Shown here: positions 26,001 to 35,400 of the stretch, piece by piece
Layout of the letters: the number at the start of each line of letters is the position of its first letter
How positions within the stretch are numbered: the first letter of the stretch is position 1
DNA from: an uncultured Selenomonadales bacterium
Lineage (GTDB): Bacteria > Bacillota > Negativicutes > Acidaminococcales > Acidaminococcaceae
Length of the DNA: 56,495 nt
Assembly: GCA_900315925.1 (NCBI GenBank)
Contig: ONAV01000005.1
Span: forward strand, 1-56,495
Direction of reading: 5' to 3'
The notes under the pieces: model-generated
What the model was told of the DNA's origin: nothing
The model's input: only the letters and a program-made list of their open reading frames with translations
The model's database searches: none
Position numbers and translations under genes: made by a program

Positions 26001-27838
26001 ATAATGCGATTGTTATCCGCTGCACCAGTTGCAACGCCGCCATTGATATAGCCTTGTACTGTACCGCCCTCAATCGTAACCGTGTTGTTCTTCGCATCCT
26101 TGTTCCGACTCCAGCCTGCGGTAATGCCGCTTGGCAGTTTCGCGCTGTCGCTGACGGTAACCTCATTGTCACTCGCCGTACCTTCCGTGTATTCAGAGAC
26201 GCCGCCATACACTGTCAGTTTTACTATGCTTTCGCCACTTACTTGTACTTTATTACCGTTGGCATTTCCGGTTTCGCTGTAGCCGCCGTAAACCGTATCG
26301 CCTGAGCCTGCCCTGGAAGCTTTCACCTCACCGCCGGTAATTTCCACTCTGTTGCTGTTTGCATTGCCGGACACTTTTCCTTTCACAGCTCCGCCATATA
26401 CCGATCCGCTCACCGTACCACCAGAAATGTGCACCTCGTTACTGGTTGCATTTCCGGTGTCACTACTATAAGAAGAATTCAACTCAACGCCATACACATT
26501 GCCGGTTACGGTTCCGCTGTTAACATATACTCTGTTTTGCGTTTTATCTTTATGCCAACCATAGCCTCCAAATACATCCCCTGTTACCACTGCGCTGCCG
26601 TCAATGGTAACCGTATTATCCGTAATAACCGCAGCGTAGTACGCATCCCTTGCGCCGATCACAAGACCGGTCACCTGCGCCGTTCCTGTGACGTTTACGT
26701 GGTTTCCGCTTGAAACCGGATCTCCCGACGAAGTCCCGTCGTTAGCGGCGCCAACCACAGCATAGCTGCCAGCAGAAGTACCAACGGTTCCTTTGCTGAC
26801 GTTCACGGTATTATTGTTGGCTTCTTTCGATGAATATGCGCCCGTTACAGAACCGACCGTGCCGCCCTGGACCGTGACAGTATTATTCGTTGCATTGAGG
26901 TTGCTGTTACCGCCGTACACCCGGCTTATCGTCCCGCCCGTGATGATTACCGTATTATGTGTTGCCTCGCCGGAAGAAGTGTTGCCGCCGTACACGTTGC
27001 CATTACTATACGCGTTGCCGGTCACCGTACCTCCGTTGACAGTTACTGCGTTATAGGATGCATTGCCGTAATACGAGTTACCGCCGTATACATTGCCTTT
27101 ACCGTACGTGTTACTGCTCACCGTACCGCTGTTGATGGTTACCGCGTTATACGATGCATCACCGGAAGTAGTAGTGCCGCCGTACACATCTCCGGTCACC
27201 GCACCGCCGTTGACGGTAAGCGAGTTGTTACTGACGCTGCCGCCCCAGGACAAGGCGCCTGCCGCGTCAGTCAGACCCGTTCCCGTCAGCGTCACGCTAT
27301 AGCCGGATACATTTGTGCTGGCGCCCGGGCTGGCTTGGACCAGCGCTCCAACAGTCGTCTTCGCCCCATCTTTCATCAATTCACCGGAATCATTAAATGG
27401 ACTCTCAATTATTACCTGTTGGGTAAAGGGAGAATAATAATCTGTAATATCAACAAGATTTCCATTTTTAGCAGTAGTCGTTATTGATTTTCCTGACGGA
27501 CCAACCACATTTCCGTAAAAATATTTATTTGATCCAGTTTTCTGGTCTATCAGTGTTTGGTCAACAGTCAGCGTTTTCATTGGTCCCTGAAATGTGTAAA
27601 TGCTCGCTACACTTTCCAGATTATTGGTTACATCTACATTGTCAATTGTTATTTCGTAACGCTTCGCCTCCGCGGTCGTACCGAATCCGCAAATCAGCAC
27701 AGCCGCTACCCCCAAGGACACCGCAGCCATCCGTAAGCTTCGCGCGCCACATCCTTTGGTATTGCGTTTTGCTAGCTCGCTGGTCACTACGTAACAATGT
27801 TTTGCCTTGCTCCACACAACTTTGTAAATTTTGTTCAT
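23081..27838 (-). CDS. Giant ESPR-type autotransporter adhesin, copy 1
   Basis: 1585 residues. It begins with an ESPR segment (MNKIYKVVWSKAKHCYVV) and a long signal peptide ending near residue 55. The passenger (about 60-700) is made of repeats of the form N-x-V-x-I-x-G-G-T-V-x-G-x-V-Y-G-G, expected to fold as a beta-helix; a less repetitive region follows, and the last 275 residues form a beta-barrel ending in VNVAYMF with terminal Phe. Type Va secretion and a surface adhesin role are expected. GGGGAGGGGC precedes the ATG. It follows a U32-like gene by 135 bases and ends at the palindromic element. Confidence 0.9.
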   Translation of the reverse strand: MNKIYKVVWSKAKHCYVVTSELAKRNTKGCGARSLRMAAVSLGVAAVLICGFGTTAEAKRYEITIDNVDVTNNLESVASIYTFQGPMKTLTVDQTLIDQKTGSNKYFYGNVVGPSGKSITTTAKNGNLVDITDYYSPFTQQVIIESPFNDSGELMKDGAKTTVGALVQASPGASTNVSGYSVTLTGTGLTDAAGALSWGGSVSNNSLTVNGGAVTGDVYGGTTTSGDASYNAVTINSGTVSSNTYGKGNVYGGNSYYGNASYNAVTVNGGTVTGNAYSNGNVYGGNTSSGEATHNTVIITGGTISRVYGGNSNLNATNNTVTVQGGTVGSVTGAYSSKEANNNTVNVSKGTVGTSAGSYAVVGAANDGTSSGDPVSSGNHVNVTGTAQVTGLVIGARDAYYAAVITDNTVTIDGSAVVTGDVFGGYGWHKDKTQNRVYVNSGTVTGNVYGVELNSSYSSDTGNATSNEVHISGGTVSGSVYGGAVKGKVSGNANSNRVEITGGEVKASRAGSGDTVYGGYSETGNANGNKVQVSGESIVKLTVYGGVSEYTEGTASDNEVTVSDSAKLPSGITAGWSRNKDAKNNTVTIEGGTVQGYINGGVATGAADNNRIIVNGGTVSSMQGGSGGSSATGNTVEINGGTVTDTIFGGYSDSGSVSNNAVTITGGTVNSRWIYAGYTNSGTANNNIVNLKGTSALPNVSLYGSNNTGSTGNELHVGGIKDGVNGVWYGKTSEGTVNNKVDYVGQFDKIVVHSVKWDTTIPALEATMVENVNTLDIKDINFDQIPSSGSMGLLTSGSDLSAIKLDHATGSGVTISTSGVDLAPVDMTETTGVNGVKLAQSVTGKVLLAADSKAINYSVAASAIKGVTFGEVTFAKNGIARDLSNLTFAAANTVDAANLTFAATNQVIAVNDSMKLVVNATNLTTTVANNTGKTVAVTGYEDAQKIKYNATASGTVTSDGSAVLYTVDSVTLSSVDLGNWSGTTSDVPESWSIADGATIKTDGMTAPTIDPGNHIDILQSNTDKYFAAATITGANVYKGTSFKEEEKGIALAGVQSKGVTLNAEKNHLIYMVGKKNVNTVTLSSMNWQKDAVLFDGSSATEYDYATVTAIGTDKFDVTYAAPEKVAAGESMTLLKANETLTAIVNEEKEKAYSYTPVSGVTVDAAITGKLANSGNNVVFTAAANQASKLTFGDVEWKDSGALLTRPGNITFSGADVDTSKINFTNMIYLDADRQTTLVSDFGDKVGTITGSKYRVGTAFEGEGTASLSGKDLIFRTKTGAGVSEQTHKTVMATEAGVTALTIGNDYIGKALDGMGDVANVAPDGSTVGAAIGGGKNRYETGSHVNVNSWNAAVAVGAKREVKGGSLEYGVFGEYGKANFTLHSDASRGDGDARYAGGGLVAKWTNKHDVYTEASFRLGRLSESSSDIMRDGLGNTYGYDVHANYYGAHVGVGKIFRYNGGRSLDVYGKYFYTKRDGVEFDAVQHYNLDSVASSVLRIGARYGTTDKKWNWYGGLAYEYEFDGEAKGVVNGVAIRAASIKGSSVRGEIGLRMNATKTNPWQTDISIYGYGGKHRGFGGNVNVAYMF

Positions 27839-27877
27839 CTCTTAGCCCCTCCCCTGAATTTCAGTTCAGTTATAAAA

Positions 27878-27937
27878 ATCAAAATTGACAACCGCTAAAC
27901 TTCCTTCGCGGGAAAAACCGTTTAGCCTGATTTTGAT
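27878..27937. repeat. Intercistronic hairpin before autotransporter 1
   Basis: ATCAAAAT (27878-27885) and GCTAAAC pair with GTTTAGC and ATTTTGAT (27930-27937). Lying between the U32-like and autotransporter genes, it could reduce or adjust read-through. The second module has no counterpart in its 40-base gap. Confidence 0.5.
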
Positions 27938-27973
27938 AAAACGTTACGATTAAATTCGCATACCTGCTTCCGT

Positions 27974-29038
27974 TCACTTCGTCACTTTTACCTTAAACCG
28001 GAACCGTTCCCAATAGGCTTCGGGAACCAGGGACTGCAGGATGCTTTCGCACAACTTGCACTTCGCGCAATCTTTACATTCACAGGTCAGCAGTTTGTCC
28101 GGTACTTTATCTAACGTAATCTTTGCCAGCGCTTCCGGAGTTGTCATACGACGGGCAAAGCTCACCGTCCCGGAAATCATTAAATCGGTAAGTGCCATCT
28201 CGTTATTTTCGGTAAGGTACGCATCCATCGTTTTGAACGGGTAATCGCCTTCCGAATTTCGTCCCGCGATTTTATAAATGTCCACATATTCGTCAAAGTG
28301 TTTCTGCCAACGCGGCAGAATCCAATTAGCCCGGAACAGATCCGCGATCCCGTTTTGGCAGCAGCTGAGGAAACCTGCATAACACCCAAGCGCAACAGAC
28401 AAGTTGTGGCACATGGAATTGGGGCAGCCCATGAGGCACCCTTCGTTGATGAGGCATTTCAATTTATAGCCTGCCTCATGCATCTCTTTCAGTTTCGTCG
28501 GCGTCCGCAAAATCTCCCGGGGTGGATTGAATACTTGTGCCCCGCACTGTTCCCTCCAGATTTCCATCTGCCGCAAGTTCCACTGATACCCGTTGCAGGA
28601 AGTATGAATTTCAAGCTCCGGCAACAGTGCGTGCAGTAAAACAGCAATGCGATAGTCGGACAGGATCAGTCCTTCCAACCGGTACCGGTTCACTTGCTGC
28701 GCCAGCGTAATCGCAAACCGTTTCAGTTCTTCTTCCGAATTAAATTGGTAGTACATGGCATTGACGGGACAGATGCGGCGTATTCTTCCATAAGAGATAC
28801 GTAAAAATTCCGCACAGTTTATCATGTACAAAGCGCGTTTTTGTTTTGTGTCCGCCGCGTTCACTTTACTTCCGTCTTTTCCGTCGAAAAGGAACCGCAC
28901 ATGGGACAGCATTTCCTCATTGGGCAGTTCGCAGTACACATGATCAATATTTTGTTTGCGTTTTTCCGCTTCCTGCAAAAACCATTCAGGGTTTGTGCCG
29001 TTGTACGGAAGGGAATAGATTCGTCGTTTTGGGTTCAT
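27974..29038 (-). CDS. U32-peptidase-like Cys-rich protein, copy 1
   Basis: 354 residues, no signal peptide, so cytoplasmic. LEGLILSDYRIAVLLHALLP and EIHTSCNGYQWNLRQ, followed by CLINEGCLMGCPNS, resemble the TIM-barrel core of the U32 family (UbiU/UbiV, RlhA, TrhP), most of which bind a 4Fe-4S cluster and hydroxylate substrates without oxygen. Cys at 90, 148, 195, 201, 205 and 226-227 and a C-terminal CECKDCAKCKLC cluster (319-330) suggest one or two iron-sulfur sites. It is upstream of and co-oriented with an autotransporter, as is its paralogue at 39680. Modification of the passenger is a hypothesis only. Confidence 0.7.
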   Translation of the reverse strand: MNPKRRIYSLPYNGTNPEWFLQEAEKRKQNIDHVYCELPNEEMLSHVRFLFDGKDGSKVNAADTKQKRALYMINCAEFLRISYGRIRRICPVNAMYYQFNSEEELKRFAITLAQQVNRYRLEGLILSDYRIAVLLHALLPELEIHTSCNGYQWNLRQMEIWREQCGAQVFNPPREILRTPTKLKEMHEAGYKLKCLINEGCLMGCPNSMCHNLSVALGCYAGFLSCCQNGIADLFRANWILPRWQKHFDEYVDIYKIAGRNSEGDYPFKTMDAYLTENNEMALTDLMISGTVSFARRMTTPEALAKITLDKVPDKLLTCECKDCAKCKLCESILQSLVPEAYWERFRFKVKVTK

Positions 29039-29139
29039 GTTTTTCTCACTTTTCTGTAACTATTTATTCAGCTGTTTTCGTGCACACTCTTCTATTATCA
29101 ATTGTAATTCCATTTTGTAAAATTTACCGCTGTACCCAG

Positions 29140-29203
29140 GTACAGGTTTTGCAAAATGCCGCCAAAAATACCTGTACTTTTGCTTCAAAAACCTGTACTT
29201 TCG
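29140..29203. promoter_or_regulatory. Operator array of module 1
   Basis: GTACAGGTTTTG (29140-29151, inverted) is followed by TACCTGTACTTTTG (29169-29182) and AACCTGTACTTTCG (29190-29203). The last two share ACCTGTACTTT exactly 21 bp apart, two helical turns. The same order occurs in module 2 at 41777-41850. It lies between the divergent U32-like and LuxR-type genes. A TATAAT at 29259-29264 is a likely -10 of the latter. Confidence 0.6.
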
Positions 29204-29392
29204 AAAAAATAGTTTGCACTGAGCCTTGCGCAATGGTACACAGCCCCTAATTCTGTGCTATAATTCTTTCGGTAATCGATTCAGGGCAAATGGCAACAGC
29301 GGTTCATGTATCTTCCCGCTTTTCCCAATTCTGCCCACCGGTTTTTTTGCATCAGCAAGGAACCAAACGAAATGTCGAAAGGATCCCTCGTC

Positions 29393-31243
29393 ATGTTCCG
29401 TACCCAGATTTTGCTTAATGCCCTTTGCCTGTTCTCCAGCGTAACAGTTTACCTGGCAGTAATCGGCGCATCGTCTCAGGTTTCCGATCAGCTTGGGATG
29501 GCAGCGCTGAACCTCTTTTTTATGTTATCCACAGCCGCCGGAATTTTTGCCTTTGGTTTTTTCCGCGGCCGTGTTCCTGCGTTTCCTCCAGCTCATGCCC
29601 AGCTGGCCGCGTTCTGCGTCAATGCTGCCTGCGTCGCCGCCCTGGTCAACATCCTGAATGTCCGGCCTGGTTTTGGACTGCGATACGCCGCCCTGTTCTT
29701 ATTTACCTTTTCTAACGGTTATATAACCGGCAGCCTTTTCTCACAGATTGCCCGATACATTCCTGCTGCCAGGCAGGGCTTCTGCATCGGCGCCTCTTTA
29801 GCCAGCGCCCACTTCTTCCTGTTCCTTTCGGATACACTGGTTGCTGTCCTCCACATTCCCACGCCGCACGCCCTGTTTTTCCTGTTCCCGGTTCTGGCGT
29901 TGATGGCGTATCTTTTACTTCACAATGAAACGGAAGAATTCCCTGACAAAAACGCAACGCCTTCACCCGATCCTTTCCTGCTGCGTCACGCACCGCTGTT
30001 CCTGCTGGCCGCGGTACTGTTATCCCTGACGGTAGGTTTCAGCGACAGCCTTTTCCTGACCCGGCACGCGGAGTTTATGGAGTGGCACCGCTATACACGC
30101 TTTATTAATGTAGGCGGCTTTCTTTTGGCCGGCTGGCTGGCGGATTCCCGTCCGTTTTATCTGCCTCTGGCTGCGTTGCTGGCGCGAACGGTGTCTCTGG
30201 GCTTCTGTGTGTTTATGCTGGAAGGCGGGGCCGTGAGCATCTCTTCCATCGCTGACTGCTTTTTTACAACCTTTTTGATTGTTTTTCTTATCTGGGTATT
30301 TATCACACTGTCGCCCCGTATGCCCAGCCCCGAACTCTGGGCCGGTATGGGACGCATCGTGGAACTTCCCTGCGGCGCCATCGGTACGATGCTTGGCATT
30401 TTCCTGTTGCAGCGGCTGCCGGTGTCCCTCACCTTTTTAGTGTACATGGCACTACTCATGTGTTCCGGCGCCCTGTTTTACCAGGCCATGCTAATCTGGA
30501 TCCGGCGCAGTAACCGCCCGGTCATCCTGGCCACGGTTAATGAGCCGGAGCCAAAAAACAAAATAAACGGAACAGTTTGGCTGACAGATAATTACAATGC
30601 ATGGGAAGCAAAAATAAATAATGCACCGACGTTGACAGATCATGACGCCGCTGCATTGGAAATTGAGAATACAAATGCAGCGACGCTGTCCGACTATCGC
30701 ATCGCTGCATTGGAAATTGAAAATATAAATGCAACGACGCTGTCCGATTATTACGCCGCTGCATCAGAAGATGACGAAGATATTTTATTGAATACAGAAA
30801 GTTATATTACCGATTTTTCGAATCTTGATCTGGCAGAAAAGGAAAATGCAACCCAGCCGGAGCCGGAAGCAATTCCCTCCTCTGCCAGGGCAAACGAAAC
30901 CAGGACGCAACCCGATGAGGTTCCGCCCCCTGCTCTTTCCACTACGTTCAATATGACACCGGAGCAGCTAGACGAACTGCTGCAGAAGTTCAAAGCCTTC
31001 TACCATCTGACCCGGCGCGAAACAGAGATTTTGCGGGAGCTGCTATGGGAACGCAGTATCCAGGAAATTGCCGAAACGCTGGTCATCACGCCCCGCACCG
31101 TGAAATATCACATCAGCAATCTGTTCCAGAAAACCGGCGCGACGACGCAGAAAACCCTGAAACGCATTTTGCGCAAACAAAAACGCCGCTTCGATTCCGG
31201 TCTTGATGTAGTACCGTCAAACGAAGACGACGCAGAAGAATGA
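29393..31243 (+). CDS. Membrane-anchored LuxR-type regulator, copy 1
   Basis: 616 residues. About 12 membrane helices fill residues 1-370, arranged like an MFS carrier; an acidic low-complexity linker follows, and the C-terminus is a LuxR/GerE HTH (YHLTRRETEILRELL, IAETLVITPRTVKYHISNL). I chose the ATG at 29393 because AAAGGA precedes it and it aligns with the start of the paralogue at 42369; the frame opens earlier at 29306. It is divergent from the U32-autotransporter pair and is its probable regulator, sensing a membrane signal or ligand. Similar fusions are abundant in gut Coriobacteriia and Negativicutes. Confidence 0.82.
   Translation: MFRTQILLNALCLFSSVTVYLAVIGASSQVSDQLGMAALNLFFMLSTAAGIFAFGFFRGRVPAFPPAHAQLAAFCVNAACVAALVNILNVRPGFGLRYAALFLFTFSNGYITGSLFSQIARYIPAARQGFCIGASLASAHFFLFLSDTLVAVLHIPTPHALFFLFPVLALMAYLLLHNETEEFPDKNATPSPDPFLLRHAPLFLLAAVLLSLTVGFSDSLFLTRHAEFMEWHRYTRFINVGGFLLAGWLADSRPFYLPLAALLARTVSLGFCVFMLEGGAVSISSIADCFFTTFLIVFLIWVFITLSPRMPSPELWAGMGRIVELPCGAIGTMLGIFLLQRLPVSLTFLVYMALLMCSGALFYQAMLIWIRRSNRPVILATVNEPEPKNKINGTVWLTDNYNAWEAKINNAPTLTDHDAAALEIENTNAATLSDYRIAALEIENINATTLSDYYAAASEDDEDILLNTESYITDFSNLDLAEKENATQPEPEAIPSSARANETRTQPDEVPPPALSTTFNMTPEQLDELLQKFKAFYHLTRRETEILRELLWERSIQEIAETLVITPRTVKYHISNLFQKTGATTQKTLKRILRKQKRRFDSGLDVVPSNEDDAEE
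30575..30770 (+). repeat. 54-bp tandem repeat in the LuxR linker
   Basis: Units begin near 30575, 30629, 30683 and 30737 and encode 18-residue repeats such as TLSDYRIAALEIENINAT. The units drift but stay in frame, so copy number could vary and change linker length. Confidence 0.7.
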
Positions 31244-31252
31244 CTACAAACA

Positions 31253-31292
31253 AAAAAGGAACAGGCAACGCAAAAACAAGAGACTTCGTTCC
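31253..31292 (+). terminator. Terminator of LuxR copy 1
   Basis: GGAAC (31258-31262) can pair with GTTCC (31288-31292) ahead of TTTATT. The left flank resembles one arm of the 22886 palindromic element, so it may be a degenerate copy. Confidence 0.45.
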
Positions 31293-31354
31293 TTTATTGC
31301 TTTGTTCGGGAAAGCTGCCACTGCGCTGACGCGTTAAATCTTGGGAACAGAAAA
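31293..31354. repeat. Extragenic repeat shared by both modules
   Basis: About 62 bases from TTTATTGCTTTGTTCGGGAA to GAAAACG recur at 42202-42264 with only a few substitutions. Here it lies between LuxR copy 1 and the Rpn gene; in module 2 it lies upstream of LuxR copy 2. Confidence 0.75.
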
Positions 31355-31427
31355 CGTATCCACTTTTCACACAGGTTTTTCTTGCGCGCAACAGTAAACT
31401 GCGATAAAATGAAGCTACGGAAGGATT

Positions 31428-32297
31428 GTGCCAGTCCGAAAGCGAGGCGAAAATTTGTACAGTAACATTGACTGGGACGCGATAACCATCAAAAACAACT
31501 TCCTCTTTCAGGAAACCCTGCGGAACAAATCACTCTGCAAGCAGCTTCTTGAACGTGTCCTGCACATACAGGTCAAAACGATCCGTTACATGGAAACAGA
31601 AAAGACGATGAAGGCTAAGCTGAGCAGTAAGAATACCCGGCTTGATGTGTATGTGGAGGATAAGGACGGAAACGTCGCTGACATTGAAATGCAGACGACA
31701 GATACCAAAAGCGTGATTAACTACGATGAGCGGGATGAAAAGACAATCATCCGCGAGCTGCCGTTACGGACGCGTTACTACCAGAACATCATCGGCACCA
31801 ATATGCTGCGCAAGGGCATGCACTATCGCGAATTGAAAAAAGCTTACGTGATTTTTATCTGCACCTTTGATCCCTTTGGGGCCGGTCTGCCTGTTTACCA
31901 TTTCACCTATCGCTGCAAGGAAAACGGCAACCTGCAGATGGGCGATTTAACGGAAAACATCTTTTTGAATGTGAAGGCAGCAGACAAAACTGACGATGAA
32001 GAGCTGGCGGCATTTTTGCGTTATGTAAACGGACAAAAACCCGACAGCAGTTTTACGAAAAAGCTTGACGAGGAAGCTACGCGCATCAAGAATAACGACG
32101 ATTGGAGGTTGAAGGCTATGACATTAGATATGGAAATTAAAGATATGAAGAAACGTATTGCAAAGCGCGAACGGGAAAAAGGAAAACAAGAGAGCAAAAT
32201 CGAAATTGCAAAAAAATTGCTTGACGATGGTATGGATGTTTCCAAAGTTGCTAAACTTACCAATCTTTCTGTTAAAGAAGTAACTGCACTGGCGTAA
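31428..32297 (+). CDS. Rpn-family PD-(D/E)XK nuclease
   Basis: 289 residues from a GTG with GGAAGG 5 bases upstream. RLDVYVEDKDGNVADIEMQ carries the catalytic Asp and Glu-x-Gln of the Rpn/PDDEXK transposase-like family, after an N-terminal segment (IKNNFLFQETLRNKSLCKQLL) typical of the group; Rpn proteins promote DNA recombination and are linked to phage defence. The C-terminus has a Lys/Glu-rich coil and an HTH-like VSKVAKLTNLSVKEVTAL. It sits between the two surface modules, which share long near-identical stretches, and could favour recombination between them (inference). Confidence 0.87.
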   Translation: MPVRKRGENLYSNIDWDAITIKNNFLFQETLRNKSLCKQLLERVLHIQVKTIRYMETEKTMKAKLSSKNTRLDVYVEDKDGNVADIEMQTTDTKSVINYDERDEKTIIRELPLRTRYYQNIIGTNMLRKGMHYRELKKAYVIFICTFDPFGAGLPVYHFTYRCKENGNLQMGDLTENIFLNVKAADKTDDEELAAFLRYVNGQKPDSSFTKKLDEEATRIKNNDDWRLKAMTLDMEIKDMKKRIAKREREKGKQESKIEIAKKLLDDGMDVSKVAKLTNLSVKEVTALA

Positions 32298-32362
32298 CTA
32301 TTTACCTTTTACGTAGAACGTTTTAAATTAATAAATTAAATTGTGACTGCACATTCTTCCCA

Positions 32363-32392
32363 AAATGCCTGCCAACACGGCGGGCATTTTTT
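32363..32392 (+). terminator. Terminator of the Rpn gene
   Basis: AAATGCCtGCC-aacac-GGCgGGCATTT followed by T residues. Confidence 0.8.
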
Positions 32393-32420
32393 ATGAATAA
32401 CTGCAAAAGTGAAATTTAAA

Positions 32421-32444
32421 AGAGGCGCGGAATCCCACGCCTCT
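32421..32444 (-). terminator. Terminator of autotransporter 2
   Basis: On the minus strand AGAGGCG pairs with CGCCTCT, followed by TTTAAATTT. Confidence 0.7.
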
Positions 32445-32467
32445 CATTTCGTTTTCCGGATATTCAA

Positions 32468-35400
32468 TCAGAACATGTACGCCACGTTCACATTGCCGCC
32501 AAAGCCGCGGTGCTTGCCGCCGTATCCGTAGATGCTGATGTCCATCTGCCACGGGTTCGTCTTGGTCGCGTTCATCCGCATGCCGATCTCGCCCCGCACG
32601 CTGCTTCCCTTAATGCTGGCCGCCCGGATTTCTGTGCCGTTCACCGAGCCTTTCGCCTCGCCGTCAAATTCATACTCGTAGGCCAGGCCGCCGTACCAGT
32701 TCCACTTTTTGTCCGTGGTCCCGTACCGGGCGCCGACCCGCAGCACGCTGCTGGACACGCTGTCCAGATTGTAATGCTGCACCGCGTCAAATTCCACGCC
32801 GTTCCGTTTGGTATAGAAGTACTTGCCGTATACGTCTAAACTCCTGCCGCCGTTATAGCGGAAAATTTTGCCTGCGCCCACATGCGCGCCGTAGTAATTG
32901 GCATGCACGTCGTAACCGTATGTGTTCCCTAACCCGTCCCTCATAATGTCGTTGGAGCTTTCGCTTAACCGGCCTAACCGGAAGCTCGCTTCCGCATACA
33001 CGTCATGCTTGTTGGTCCACTTCGCCAACAGGCCGCCGCCGGCGTAATGGGCATCGCCTTTGCCCCGGCCCGCATCGCTGTGCAAGGTGTAATTGGCTTT
33101 GCCGTATTCACCGAACACGCCGTATTCCAGCGAACCGTTCTTCAACTCCCGTTTGGCCCCCACGGCCACCGCCGCGTTCCAGGAGTTGACGTTCACATGG
33201 CTGCCTGTCTCGTACCGGTTCCTGCCTCCGCCAAGGGCCGCGCCCACGGTAGACCCGTCCGGCGCCACGTTCGCCACGTCGCCCATGCCTTCCATGGCTT
33301 TGCCGATGTACTCGCTGCCCACGTTCAGCATAGTCACGCCCGCGTCTGTCGCCATCACCGTCTTGTGGGTCTGCTCGGATACCCCGGCCCCCGTCTTCGT
33401 CCGGAAGATTAAGTCCTTGCCGGACAGGGACGCCGCGCCTTCCCCTTCAAAGGCCGTGCCCACCAGATATTTGCTGCCGGTAACGGTTCCCACCTTGTCG
33501 CCGAAATCGGACACCAGCGTCATCTGCCGGTCTGCGTCAAGATAGATCATATTGGTGAAGTTGATTTTGGACGTATCCACGTCCGCACCGGCAAAGGTGA
33601 TGTTACTCGGACGCGTCAGCAGTGCGCCGCTGTCCTTCCATTCCACATCGCCAAAGGTCAGCTTGCTGGCCTGGTTGGCAGAAGGAGTAAAGGTTACCGC
33701 GTTGTTACTAACAGCCAGTTTGCCCGTAATGGCTGCGTCCACCGTCACTCCGCTCACCGGGGTGAAGCGGTACGCTTTGGATTTTTCTTCATTTACAATA
33801 GCCGTCAGCGTCTCGTTTGCCTTCAACAGCGTCATGCTTTCGCCCGCCGCCACCGTTTCCGGCGCAGCATAGGTCACGTCAAACTTGCCCGCGTCCACTG
33901 CCGTCACGTTGGCGTAATTGTAATCCGCGCTGCTGCCATCGAACAGAGTCGCATCCTTCTGCCAGTTCATGGATCCAAGAGTAACCGTATCTGCCTTTTT
34001 CACATCTACTTTGTAGACAAGGCTCTTGCCTTCGTCCGCCATCGCCACGCCTTTCGCCTGCGTGCCGGACACGGTCACATTGTTCTGCGTTTCGCTGAAC
34101 GCTTTCCCGTTCGCTTCGTCATACTTGTTAGCGCCGCTGATGTTGGCGTCATCGAAGAATGCGCCGCTCGCTGTCATAATTGTTCGGGAACTTCCAACGG
34201 CAACCTCCGGCTCGGCAAAGCTGCCAGCCGCCACTTTCACGCTGCCATCTTCCGCCGTCCAAGTATCCGGAACGGACGATTCGCTGCCTGTCCAGCCGGA
34301 CAGGTCCACATCGGTCAGCTTCACTTCATTGATCTTGTACTTCACCGCGCCGGGTTCCGTTGCTACTGCACCTTTGGCTTCCGCTTTAAACGCAACGCCC
34401 TGTCCGTCTTTGTAGTTTACGGAAACTTTGCTGGCGGCCTTGTTAGCCTCGGACTGGTCGGTAAACGTTCCCGCTGTCATTCCTGTTGCAGAAAGCAGCG
34501 TCATGGAACTGGAGCCGTCAGCTTTCAGCAGTTTGTCTGTTGAACCCGTCACCTTCAAATCCGCCACGTTAACAGTCACAGCCGTTGCGGAATTGAATTT
34601 ATATTTCGCTGCGTCGTTGGTGTAATAGGCTTTGCTGTCGTTCCAAGTTACGCTGCCATTCAAGGTAACCGTTTCCACATTTTTGTCGCCAACCTTGTAA
34701 ATAATCTGCGTCTGCTCACTGTTTTGCTCCAGCGTGTCGGTGTGTTTGCCCGCAAAAGCCATGGTTTCAGAAACGGCGTCGGTGAAATCCAGCGGATCCA
34801 TTGTCTTTGTCGTAAAATCTTTCAGTGTTGCCGTACCAGTTCCCTTGATTGCCTGCGTCGCATCCACGACAACCATAGTGTCGCCCGCGTTCATGGTTGC
34901 CGTCGCCCCGTTGGAAAGACTGAAGCCAGTTGCAATAATTTCAGCGTTTGTTAAATCATACGTGCTGTCAAACCCGCGCGCCTTTCCGCCTTTTGTATAC
35001 GCCACAGAACCCAGCGTAATCCCTGTCACATCTTTCTTGCTCTGCTGATAAATCAACTGATTTGCGTTACTGTCGTTCACTTTTACGCCGCCGCCTGTGG
35101 TTGTACCTGCAGAAATGGTCACCCCGCTTGCATGATCAGGAGTTTCCGCAATCGACTCGCCGTTCGCTTTATATTCGTAATCACCGACCACCTTTATGCC
35201 GGTCAGATCCACGCCCGTAACCGTCAGCACCGGTTTTTCGTCGCCGGGCTTCATGCTGCTGACATCCATGCCGTTAGTTTCCACGGTTGCGCTTACTTGA
35301 TTGGTGTTATCTTTCGCCAGCGTCCAACCCGTTGCGTCAAAGGTCGCTTCGTTTCCGTTCCAGTTTGCAAGGTCCACAATATTAACTGCAGTACCCACTG

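Noticed and set aside
22946-27888. Many open frames antisense to autotransporter 1, up to 214 codons
   Set aside because: They are mirror frames of a repetitive, codon-biased gene and lack start signals.
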